From Lachnospiraceae bacterium UBA6452 (GTDB lineage Bacteria > Bacillota > Clostridia > Lachnospirales > Lachnospiraceae): a stretch of 6,150 nucleotides of DNA. Numbering within the stretch: the first letter of the stretch is position 1; each line of letters begins with the position of its first letter. The stretch is from the NCBI GenBank assembly GCA_002441865.1, contig DJNY01000116.1, positions 1 to 6,150 on the forward strand. Reading direction: 5' to 3'. Below the pieces are notes generated by a model. That model searched no databases, was not told where the DNA came from, and saw only the letters and a program-made list of their open reading frames with translations. Made by a program: the position numbers and the translations under genes. This document shows positions 1 through 6,011 of this stretch, piece by piece.

Positions 1-1899
1 GGAACGGCGCAGAACCTGAAGGCAAATGCAGTTCTGACAGCAGATATCAAAGTGAATGAGGATCTGCTGACAAGCATTAAGACAGATAAAGACGGAAATG
101 TTACAAATGGAACAGACTTCCAGATATGGTTACCGATCGGAAAGATAAATAGTGATAATGGAAAACAGATGTTGTACGCAGGCGTTTTTGATGGAAAAGG
201 GTATAGAATCAGCGGACTGTATGCGAATCCGTACGATGCTTCGATTTCAGTAACCTATGCCGGCAAAGATTATATAGGATTGTTTGGCGGTCAGAGTGGT
301 GGCGGTGTGATCAGAAACGTAGGAATCCGGGATTCTTATATAAGGGGAGCCTCTTATGTTGGCAGTATCTGTGGATTAAATGAGGGTGGAATGATTCAGA
401 ACTGCGATAGCACTGCCGATGTATATGGGCAATCATGTTTAGGCGGTATTTGTGGTCGTAGTCGGGGTAATAGTATAATAGAAAACTGTTATAATGAGGG
501 AAGTGTTTATGGAGCTGCTGGAAGTATAGGTGGTATCTGTGGAGAGAATAGTGCTACATTGCAAGAGTGTTACAATGTCGGAATTGTTAAAGGAAAGTAT
601 TATGTTGGTGGAATTGTTGGAGAAAGTTCCGGATCTGGCAATACAATGATAAAAGATTGTTACAACAGGGGAAATGTGATAGGAGATACAGATGACATTG
701 GTGGTATCGTAGGATATGTCGGTTACGGTCTTGTCGAGAATTGTTATAGTCAGGCAACTGTCAGTGGAGATACAACTGTTGGTGGTATTTGTGGTTATGG
801 TTATCATGCTGACTCTCAGAATGCATACCACGATTCAAATCTGTATGCGGGAGATGCGTTTGGATTTTCAGAAGATGTAACAATCAAGCAGACCGAAGGA
901 AAACCTTCACAGGCATTTGAAAGCGGTGAGATCGCATATCTGCTGCAGGCAGGTCGTGAGGAACCGATCTGGGGACAGACGCTTTCCGGTGAAAATGCGC
1001 AATCATATCCGGTATTAGGCGGCGCAATGGTATATCGGAACAGCACTTATCTGGATTGTACAAAGGACGATGAGGCATATATCGTTTATACTTATGAAAA
1101 CGAGCAGAAAACGATAATCCATCATACAATGCAGGAGGAAATAAAAGCCAAAGAACCAACTTGTACAGAAGCCGGCAATATAGCTCATTATGCATGCAGT
1201 GCCTGCGGAAAGCTTTACACAGATCAGGAAGGCGTCAAAGAGGTGTCAGCAGAAGCAGTGGTGATTCCTGCCAAAGGGCATAGCTTTACATGGATCATTG
1301 ATAAGGAAGCGACCGAGCAGGCAGAGGGAAGCAGACATGAAGAATGTAGCATCTGCCATGAGAAGAAGGCTGCAGTTGCAATTCCGAAACTGCCATCCAA
1401 TACAAAGCCGGATGCACAGCCAAGCCAGACACCGGGCGAACAGCCGGAACAGGACACAAAAATACCTGCCAAGGGCACAAAGCTGACCACAAAAGACGGT
1501 GTCAGCTATCAGGTAACAAGTGCGGCAGAAAAGAATCCGACGGTTGCTTATGTAGGAAGCAAAAAGCAGAAAGCTTCCGTAATGATCCCTGCCACTGTTA
1601 AGATCAATAACGTGACTTACAAGGTAACATCGATCGCAGCTAACGCGTTCAAAAATAATAAAAAGCTGAAAAAGGTTGTGATCGGAAAGAATATCACAAA
1701 GATCGGCAAAAAGGCGTTTTATGGCTGCAGCAAGTTAAAAAATATCACAGTGAAAACAACAAAGCTGACCAAGAAAAATGTCGGTAGTCAGGCGTTTAAA
1801 GGAATCCATAAAAAAGCAGCTTTCAAAGTACCAAAGAAAAAGAGAAGCAGCTATCGCAAGATCTTCAGAGCGAGAGGTGCAGCAAAGACAACCAAATAA
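1..1899 (+). CDS. GLUG-repeat / leucine-rich-repeat surface protein, 5'-truncated
   Basis: The frame is open from the first base, so the N-terminus and any signal peptide lie upstream; 632 residues are visible, ending at TAA 1897-1899. Domains in order, numbered from the window edge: an N-terminal stretch typical of GLUG proteins; seven GLUG-like repeats at about residues 93-265; a closing segment with AYLLQ, W and PVLGG near residues 310-342; two cysteine-rich segments, the first with PTCTEAG and CSAC (CxxC at nt 1195-1206), the second with CSIC (nt 1345-1356); a Pro/Gln/Thr linker (about nt 1393-1480); and a BspA-like leucine-rich-repeat tail (about nt 1500-1800) with TSIAANAF and TKIGKKAF, ending in a very Lys/Arg-rich segment. 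No LPXTG anchor or C-terminal membrane segment is present. By family this is an exported, cell-surface or cell-wall-associated protein, perhaps for adhesion; the ligand is unknown. It lies 120 bp before putP, which has its own promoter, so the two are probably separate units. Confidence 0.85.
   Translation, partial: GTAQNLKANAVLTADIKVNEDLLTSIKTDKDGNVTNGTDFQIWLPIGKINSDNGKQMLYAGVFDGKGYRISGLYANPYDASISVTYAGKDYIGLFGGQSGGGVIRNVGIRDSYIRGASYVGSICGLNEGGMIQNCDSTADVYGQSCLGGICGRSRGNSIIENCYNEGSVYGAAGSIGGICGENSATLQECYNVGIVKGKYYVGGIVGESSGSGNTMIKDCYNRGNVIGDTDDIGGIVGYVGYGLVENCYSQATVSGDTTVGGICGYGYHADSQNAYHDSNLYAGDAFGFSEDVTIKQTEGKPSQAFESGEIAYLLQAGREEPIWGQTLSGENAQSYPVLGGAMVYRNSTYLDCTKDDEAYIVYTYENEQKTIIHHTMQEEIKAKEPTCTEAGNIAHYACSACGKLYTDQEGVKEVSAEAVVIPAKGHSFTWIIDKEATEQAEGSRHEECSICHEKKAAVAIPKLPSNTKPDAQPSQTPGEQPEQDTKIPAKGTKLTTKDGVSYQVTSAAEKNPTVAYVGSKKQKASVMIPATVKINNVTYKVTSIAANAFKNNKKLKKVVIGKNITKIGKKAFYGCSKLKNITVKTTKLTKKNVGSQAFKGIHKKAAFKVPKKKRSSYRKIFRARGAAKTTK
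277..795 (+). repeat. Seven degenerate GLUG-type repeats within the surface protein
   Basis: The protein core motif GGI(C/V)G or a variant recurs at nt 277 (GLFGG), 361 (GSICG), 442, 529, 607, 700 and 781, a period of 78-93 nt (26-31 residues). Between the cores lies a second recurring motif of the form I-x-N-C-Y-N-x-G-x-V, as in IENCYN, LQECYN, IKDCYN and VENCYS. The repeats are clear at protein level and diverged at DNA level, which points to old duplication and not recent slippage. Four of the seven cores carry Cys at the fourth position, and most linkers carry another Cys. Confidence 0.8.
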
Positions 1900-1915
1900 T
1901 TGTATACACGTATCC

Positions 1916-1945
1916 TTGACGAAATGCTATCTCATACATTATAAT
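1916..1945 (+). promoter_or_regulatory. Vegetative (sigma-A type) promoter for putP
   Basis: TTGACG at 1916-1921 and a perfect TATAAT at 1940-1945 are separated by 18 bp, close to the vegetative consensus. Transcription would start near 1952, giving a leader of about 68 nt before the putP ATG at 2020. An 8-bp palindrome TGTATACA (1901-1908) lies just upstream of the -35 box and could be an operator half or chance. No terminator hairpin separates the upstream stop codon (1899) from this promoter. Confidence 0.7.
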
Positions 1946-2019
1946 AAGAAACAGTTTTGTACTTTACCGTAGCAAAGAGTAGACAAAACAATCGAAATTC
2001 TTACATATGGGAGGAGAAC

Positions 2020-3576
2020 ATGAGTAATACATTAGGTTGGATCATTGTTGCATTTGTACTCTATCTTCTGGGCATGGTAGCAGTCGGAGCGGCTTATGCA
2101 AAGAAGAATAACAGTGCAGAAGATTATTTTCTGGGAGGCAGAAGTCTTGGCGGTTTTGTGGCGGCGCTTTCCGCGCAGGCATCGGATATGAGCGGCTGGC
2201 TGCTGATGGGACTTCCGGGCAGCGTATATGCGCTGGGAACAGGACAGTCGTGGATCGCGATCGGTCTTTTTCTCGGAACGGTGGTAAACTGGCTGGTTAT
2301 TTCAGGACCGCTTCGCCGTTATACGATCCGTGCGAACAATTCCCTGACACTGCCTACATACTTTGAAAACAGATTCCATGATAAGAAGAAAGTACTTCTG
2401 CTGATCTCTTCGGTCACGATCGTTATTTTCTTCCTTGTTTATACCGCATCCGCACTGGCATCCGGCGGTAAGCTTTTTAATTCCGTATTTGGTGTAGATT
2501 ACCGCATTGCACTCACGATTGGTGCGCTTGTTATTCTGGTATATACATTCCTTGGCGGTTTTATGGCAGTCTGTCTGACAGACTTTATTCAGGGAACATT
2601 GATGCTGATCGGTCTTCTGATCGTTCCGATCATGGCATATGCGATCATCGGCGGTAACCTTTCTGCAGCACTGGATGCACAGGGCGTTGCAGGCGGCTCG
2701 TCCGCATTCCTGAGTCTGTTCAGAAATGGAGACAAGTCATATTCGGCAATCGATATCATTTCACAGCTTGCATGGGGACTCGGTTATTGTGGTATGCCAC
2801 ATATTCTCGTACGCTTCATGGCAGTCCGCGATGAAAAAGAATTAAAGAAATCCAAAACTGTAGCGATTATCTGGGTTGCACTTTCCCTGTTTTTTGCATG
2901 CTTCATTGGTGTAGTCGGCAGAGCATTCCTGACAACTCCGCTGGAAGGCGGCGATACAGAAAAAGTATTCATCAAGATGATCCTGCAGCTCTTTACAGAA
3001 AATTATTATCTGCCGGTAGTCGGAGGTATCTTCTTATGCGGTATTCTGGCTGCGATCATGTCAACAGCAGATTCCCAGCTCCTTGTCAGTGCTTCTTCCG
3101 TAGCAGAAGATATCTACAAGGGCGTATTCAAGAAGGATGCGGATGATAAGACAGTTCTGAAGATCAGCCGTATCACAGTACTTGTCATTGCGGTACTTGC
3201 ATACCTGATCGCACTTGATCCGGACAGCTCCATCATGGGACTTGTATCCAATGCATGGGCAGGCTTTGGTGCAGCATTCGGACCGCTTGTCGTATTATCC
3301 CTGTTCTGGAAACGTACCAATCTGCAGGGCGCAGTCGCAGGTGTTTTATCCGGTGCGATCACTGTAATTGTATGGGATTACCTGAAAATTGTCTCCACTG
3401 TAGATGAAGCAGGCAATGCGATCCGCGTAACGATCGGCGATTACACAGGACTTTACTCCTTAGTAGTCGGCTTTGCCCTCAGCCTGATCTGCATTGTTGT
3501 TGTCAGCCTTCTGACACCGGCTCCTGACGCAGAAATCCTACAGGAGTTCGACGACGTTAAAAACAAACGCGTATAA
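2020..3576 (+). CDS. putP: Sodium/proline symporter PutP (SSS family)
   Basis: Predicted 518-residue inner-membrane symporter that takes up L-proline together with Na+. The E. coli protein has 502 residues and 13 membrane helices, and this one aligns along its whole length by eye. Visible hallmarks: GGRSLGGF (39-46), ASDMSGWLLMGLPGS starting at residue 54, TLPTYFENRF, WGLGYCGMPHILVRFMA starting at W252, MSTADSQLL (347-355), and WAGFGAAFGP (413-422). Asp56 and Ser58 match the E. coli sodium-site residues D55 and S57; Ser348 and Thr349 match S340 and T341. The ATG at 2020 is chosen because GGGAGGAG lies at 2009-2016 and the protein then begins directly with the first hydrophobic helix; an upstream in-frame ATG at 1957 would add 21 polar residues and has no good ribosome binding site. 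It has its own promoter and appears monocistronic. Proline is the best substrate guess, though some close SSS relatives carry other solutes. Confidence 0.92.
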   Translation: MSNTLGWIIVAFVLYLLGMVAVGAAYAKKNNSAEDYFLGGRSLGGFVAALSAQASDMSGWLLMGLPGSVYALGTGQSWIAIGLFLGTVVNWLVISGPLRRYTIRANNSLTLPTYFENRFHDKKKVLLLISSVTIVIFFLVYTASALASGGKLFNSVFGVDYRIALTIGALVILVYTFLGGFMAVCLTDFIQGTLMLIGLLIVPIMAYAIIGGNLSAALDAQGVAGGSSAFLSLFRNGDKSYSAIDIISQLAWGLGYCGMPHILVRFMAVRDEKELKKSKTVAIIWVALSLFFACFIGVVGRAFLTTPLEGGDTEKVFIKMILQLFTENYYLPVVGGIFLCGILAAIMSTADSQLLVSASSVAEDIYKGVFKKDADDKTVLKISRITVLVIAVLAYLIALDPDSSIMGLVSNAWAGFGAAFGPLVVLSLFWKRTNLQGAVAGVLSGAITVIVWDYLKIVSTVDEAGNAIRVTIGDYTGLYSLVVGFALSLICIVVVSLLTPAPDAEILQEFDDVKNKRV

Positions 3577-3681
3577 TATCCTATTATATATAGAAGAAAC
3601 ACAACACATTATTGTAGGAACACAATATAATTAGCCAATATATACAGATATAATCTCTCCATTATATGGAAGGCTCCCATC
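3577..3681. other. AT-rich spacer after putP, no gene seen
   Basis: This stretch is very AT-rich and has no supported coding region. It contains a weak hairpin TATTGT (3610-3615) / ACAATA (3622-3627) and a short palindrome TCCATTATATGGA (3658-3670). Neither is GC-rich nor followed by a T-run, so no intrinsic terminator for putP can be called here. Confidence 0.5.
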
Positions 3682-3897
3682 AGGGGTATATATGTACACG
3701 AGAAAGAACTGCCCTGTATCATAAGCAATCGATAGCGTAGACGACTGAGATTTGTAAAGCATTTGCCACGCGGAGAGACCACCACGCTTTTTGGTGGCTG
3801 GAGCGTGTGCAAAATATGCTTTACAAATCGCAAGGTAGTCAAGCGTGATTGCATTGATACAGGGCAGTTCTTTCGTATTTTCATCATATATACCCCT
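3682..3897. repeat. 216-bp imperfect palindrome with 13-bp exact ends (MITE-like or long-hairpin element)
   Basis: The two halves are inverted copies. The outer ends AGGGGTATATATG (3682-3694) and CATATATACCCCT (3885-3897) are exact. Inside them are an exact 19-bp pair (3703-3721 with 3855-3873), a 6-bp pair GCAATC/GATTGC (3725-3730 with 3847-3852), an exact 14-bp pair (3749-3762 with 3816-3829), and a tip hairpin CCACCA (3779-3784) / TGGTGG (3792-3797) with a 7-nt loop. Bases just outside the ends do not pair, so the boundary is sharp. No transposase or credible ORF is inside. Size, sharp ends and lack of coding capacity fit a miniature inverted-repeat element, but I see no target-site duplication (left flank CCCATC, right flank AAAATT). 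It could instead be a long structured RNA at the 3' side of putP. The symmetry is seen directly; the mobile nature is inference. Confidence 0.75.
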
Positions 3898-3913
3898 AAA
3901 ATTGCTTTGTACG

Positions 3914-3983
3914 AAAAAAAATACAAAAAAAATACAATTTCACAAAAAAAATACTTGCAATCCCGCAGACCCTGGTTTATACT
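3914..3983 (+). promoter_or_regulatory. Strong promoter of the S10 operon with A-tract UP-element-like upstream region
   Basis: TTGCAA at 3955-3960 and TATACT at 3978-3983 are 17 bp apart, an optimal vegetative spacing. Directly upstream are three copies of AAAAAAAATAC (3914-3924, 3925-3935, 3944-3954), the last touching the -35 box. Such A-tracts are the usual form of UP elements bound by the alpha subunit of RNA polymerase at ribosomal promoters. Transcription would start near 3990, leaving a leader of about 223 nt before rpsJ. Confidence 0.8.
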
Positions 3984-4023
3984 CAATATTGCTGTGGCAT
4001 GATAGCTATGAAGCGTGAGGTTG

Positions 4024-4171
4024 CTGCATTTTATGCAGGTTTTCCGTGGAGCGAATGTCAAGTTAGGAAACTGACGACAAGTCACTGTACCAAATAAGAA
4101 GTCTGCCGAAGAGCAGAAACGACGTGTGAGTCTAGGACACACACGGGAGAGTGTACAGTCACCGCTTGTCG
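4024..4171 (+). ncRNA. Structured 5' leader of the S10 operon (candidate ribosomal-protein leader)
   Basis: Within the long untranslated leader these helices can be drawn: hairpin CTGCAT (4024-4029) / ATGCAG (4033-4038); hairpin AGTT (4061-4064) / AACT (4069-4072), extended by GTC/GAC past a bulged A; a long-range helix CGACAAG (4075-4081) with CTTGTCG (4165-4171), continued after an internal loop by ACTGTAC (4084-4090) with GTACAGT (4153-4159); and inside that helix two hairpins, TCTGC (4102-4106) / GCAGA (4113-4117) and CGTGTG (4123-4128) / CACACG (4140-4145). Together they make a closed multi-branch fold about 100 nt long. Its place before rpsJ suggests autogenous control by a protein of this operon; in E. 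coli L4 does this with the S10 leader, but that this RNA binds L4 is inference. No T-run follows the main fold, so control of translation or anti-termination is as likely as attenuation. Confidence 0.7.
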
Positions 4172-4183
4172 TACTTAAGAAAC

Positions 4184-4209
4184 AAAAGTGCGAAAAGGAG
4201 GCGACTTTT
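4184..4209 (+). promoter_or_regulatory. rpsJ ribosome binding site placed in a weak hairpin loop
   Basis: The full-strength Shine-Dalgarno AAGGAGG (4195-4201) stands 11 nt before the rpsJ ATG, slightly far. It is flanked by AAAAGT (4184-4189) and ACTTTT (4204-4209), which can pair, with GCG/CG extending the stem past a bulged G. The stem is AU-rich and weak, and it is followed by a short T-run, so it could act as a gate on initiation; it is too weak for a convincing terminator. Confidence 0.5.
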
Positions 4210-4212
4210 TTT

Positions 4213-4533
4213 ATGGCAAATCAACAGGTAATGAGAATTACATTGAAAGCCTACGATCATCAATTAGTTGATGCATCTGCAAAAAAAATCATCGAAACAG
4301 TTAAGAAGAACGGATCTCAGGTAAGTGGACCTGTACCGCTTCCTACTAAAAAGGAAGTAGTTACAATCCTTCGTGCAGTTCACAAGTACAAAGATTCCCG
4401 TGAACAGTTCGAACAGAGAACACATAAGAGACTGATCGATGTAATTGCACCAACACAGAAAACAGTTGATGCACTGCAGAGACTTGAGATGCCGGCAGGT
4501 GTGTACATCGGCATCAAGATGAAAAACAACTAG
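4213..4533 (+). CDS. rpsJ: 30S ribosomal protein S10 (NusE)
   Basis: A 106-residue protein, close to the usual 102-105. S10 is a small-subunit head protein, and as NusE it also takes part in transcription antitermination with NusB. Visible hallmarks are [14 protein letters not shown] near the N-terminus, the loop [10 protein letters not shown], and the C-terminal half with [33 protein letters not shown] and a final IGIKM strand. The ATG at 4213 is chosen because AAGGAGG lies upstream and the protein then begins like known S10; an upstream in-frame ATG at 4126 would add 29 residues translated out of the structured leader, with no matching homology. It is the first gene of the operon and is followed by an unusually long spacer of 148 nt before rplC. 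Confidence 0.97.
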   Translation: MANQQVMRITLKAYDHQLVDASAKKIIETVKKNGSQVSGPVPLPTKKEVVTILRAVHKYKDSREQFEQRTHKRLIDVIAPTQKTVDALQRLEMPAGVYIGIKMKNN

Positions 4534-4548
4534 TCAAACCAAACAGAT

Positions 4549-4658
4549 TAGATCCTTTATGAAAGGTTGATATAGAAGTAACAAATTGTTCCACTTATAT
4601 TTACCGATTCCCCGGATCTAGAATGAACGACGAGGCGGAAGCTGATGACTCGTTCCGC
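4549..4658 (+). promoter_or_regulatory. Structured rpsJ-rplC spacer with several inverted repeats
   Basis: The 148-nt gap contains TAGATCC (4549-4555) complementary to GGATCTA (4614-4620), a 7-bp helix enclosing 58 nt. A local hairpin CCTTT (4554-4558) / AAAGG (4562-4566) competes with its left arm. Closer to rplC, GCGGAA (4635-4640) pairs with TTCCGC (4653-4658), and GAACGA (4625-4630) can alternatively pair with TCGTTC (4650-4655); these two share bases and are mutually exclusive. The rplC ribosome binding site AAGGAGG (4668-4674) lies 10 nt past the last helix. The layout suggests an RNA element governing rplC translation or mRNA processing; function is inference. No promoter or terminator is convincing here. 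Confidence 0.5.
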
Positions 4659-4681
4659 TGTAGAAACAAGGAGGTAACAGA

Positions 4682-5365
4682 ATGAAGAAAGCTATTTTAG
4701 CAACAAAAGTCGGAATGACTCAAATCTTCAATGAAGACGGTTCTTTAATTCCTGTAACCGTACTTCAGGCAGGACCTTGTGTGGTAACTCAGATCAAAAC
4801 AGTTGAGAATGACGGTTACAGCGCAGTTCAGGTCGGCTTTGTAGACAAGAAAGACAAGATTGTCAACAAAGACAAAGCAGGAAAGAAAGAAGTAATCCAC
4901 AGAAACGGCACAACAAAGGCTGAAAAAGGACACTTCGAAAAAGCTGGAGTTTCTTCCAAGAGATTTGTAAGAGAATTCAAGTTTGAAAACGCAGATGAGT
5001 ATGCACTTGCACAGGAAATCAAAGCTGATATCTTTGCTGAAGGTGATAAGATCGATGCTACTGCAACTTCAAAGGGTAAAGGATTCCAGGGCGCAATCAA
5101 GAGACATGGTCAGCACAGAGGACCTATGGCACATGGTTCTAAATTCCATCGTCATCAGGGTTCCAACGGTGCATGTTCTTCTCCTTCAAAAGTATTTAAA
5201 GGAAAAGGAATGCCTGGACATATGGGTTGCGTAAAGGTAACAGTTCAGAATCTTGAAGTTGTTAAGGTTGATGCTGAAAAGAATTTACTTTTAGTAAAGG
5301 GTTCAGTACCGGGACCTAAAAAAGCTTTAGTAACAATCAAAGAAACCACTAGAGTGGAAGCTTAA
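4682..5365 (+). CDS. rplC: 50S ribosomal protein L3
   Basis: A 227-residue large-subunit protein, a primary 23S rRNA binder whose central extension reaches toward the peptidyl-transferase centre. Visible hallmarks are [12 protein letters not shown] (9-20), [40 protein letters not shown] (129-143), [37 protein letters not shown] and [14 protein letters not shown]. It is about 18 residues longer than the 209-residue B. subtilis and E. coli proteins; the extra residues fall at roughly 64-80, between DKKDKIVNK and [10 protein letters not shown]. The loop after HRHQGSNGA lacks the Gln that is methylated in E. coli L3 (Q150). The start ATG has AAGGAGG (4668-4674) 7 nt upstream. rplD follows after 25 nt. 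Confidence 0.97.
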   Translation: MKKAILATKVGMTQIFNEDGSLIPVTVLQAGPCVVTQIKTVENDGYSAVQVGFVDKKDKIVNKDKAGKKEVIHRNGTTKAEKGHFEKAGVSSKRFVREFKFENADEYALAQEIKADIFAEGDKIDATATSKGKGFQGAIKRHGQHRGPMAHGSKFHRHQGSNGACSSPSKVFKGKGMPGHMGCVKVTVQNLEVVKVDAEKNLLLVKGSVPGPKKALVTIKETTRVEA

Positions 5366-5390
5366 TTAGGATGAAAGGAGGACCATTCAG

Positions 5391-6011
5391 ATGGCAAACG
5401 TATCTGTTTATAATATGGAAGGCAAAGAAGTTGGCACAATGGAACTGAGTGATGCAGTGTTTGGCGTAGAAGTCAACGAGCATTTAGTTCACCTTGCAGT
5501 TGTCCAGCAGCTTGCAAACAACCGTCAGGGTACACAGAAAGCAAAAACACGTTCTGAAGTATCCGGTGGTGGTAGAAAACCTTGGAGACAGAAAGGAACA
5601 GGTCATGCAAGACAGGGTTCTACAAGATCTCCACAGTGGACAGGAGGCGGAGTTGTATTTGCTCCAACACCTAGAGATTACTCCTTCAAGTTAAATAAGA
5701 AGGAAAAGAGATTAGCACTGAAATCCGCTTTAACAAGCAGATTACAGGAAAACAAACTGATCGTTGTTGATGAACTGAAATTCGACGAAGTAAAGACAAA
5801 GAACTTCAAGCAGGTTATGGATAACCTCAAAGTTGAAAAAGGTCTTGTAATCCTTGCTGAGAACGATGCAAACACAGTTCTTTCCGCAAGAAACCTTGCT
5901 TCAATCGATACAACATTAACAAGCCAGATCAATGTATATGACATTATGAAAGCCGGAACTATTGTTCTTACAAAAGACTCCGCAGCAAAGATTGAGGAGG
6001 TGTACGCATAA
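5391..6011 (+). CDS. rplD: 50S ribosomal protein L4
   Basis: A 206-residue large-subunit protein, normal family length. It binds 23S rRNA and its extended loop lines the peptide exit tunnel; here the loop is about residues 52-95, with [15 protein letters not shown] (63-77) and [18 protein letters not shown] after it, the region where macrolide-resistance changes occur in other bacteria. The globular domain follows with [11 protein letters not shown] and the C-terminal [26 protein letters not shown] at 5375-5381 lies 9 nt before the ATG. In E. coli L4 represses its own operon through the S10 leader, which makes it the first candidate ligand for the leader described here. Its stop TAA shares one base with the rplW start. 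Confidence 0.97.
   Translation: MANVSVYNMEGKEVGTMELSDAVFGVEVNEHLVHLAVVQQLANNRQGTQKAKTRSEVSGGGRKPWRQKGTGHARQGSTRSPQWTGGGVVFAPTPRDYSFKLNKKEKRLALKSALTSRLQENKLIVVDELKFDEVKTKNFKQVMDNLKVEKGLVILAENDANTVLSARNLASIDTTLTSQINVYDIMKAGTIVLTKDSAAKIEEVYA

Noticed and set aside
52..54. GTG at 52 as the start of the surface-protein gene
   Set aside because: The frame is open to the window edge and the residues before it read as normal GLUG-protein sequence (ADIKVNEDLL), with no ribosome binding site, so the gene starts upstream.
1957..2019. Upstream in-frame ATG for putP at 1957
   Set aside because: It would add 21 polar residues not found in PutP and lies only a few bases after the predicted transcription start, while the ATG at 2020 has a strong ribosome binding site.
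3610..3627. Terminator hairpin after putP
   Set aside because: The stem is only 6 bp, AT-rich and not followed by a T-run; it does not meet the pattern of an intrinsic terminator.
3763..4002. Plus-strand 79-codon ORF starting in the palindrome
   Set aside because: It crosses the element boundary and the S10 promoter, has a Lys/Tyr-rich segment translated from A-tracts, and lacks a ribosome binding site.
3609..4142. Minus-strand ORF of 177 codons across the putP-rpsJ gap
   Set aside because: It reads through the palindrome, promoter and leader, has no recognizable domain, and its composition reflects the structured AT-rich DNA.
4126..4212. Upstream in-frame ATG for rpsJ at 4126
   Set aside because: The added 29 residues come from the structured leader, do not resemble S10, and the start at 4213 has AAGGAGG upstream.
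4567..4601. Promoter inside the rpsJ-rplC spacer (TTGATA ... TATATT)
   Set aside because: The boxes are 23 bp apart, too far for a vegetative promoter, and both are imperfect in a AT-rich stretch.
4630..4658. H-type pseudoknot from ACGAG/CTCGT and GCGGA/TCCGC
   Set aside because: The stems interleave in pseudoknot order, but the crossing loops would have zero length, which is sterically unlikely; they are better read as alternative hairpins.
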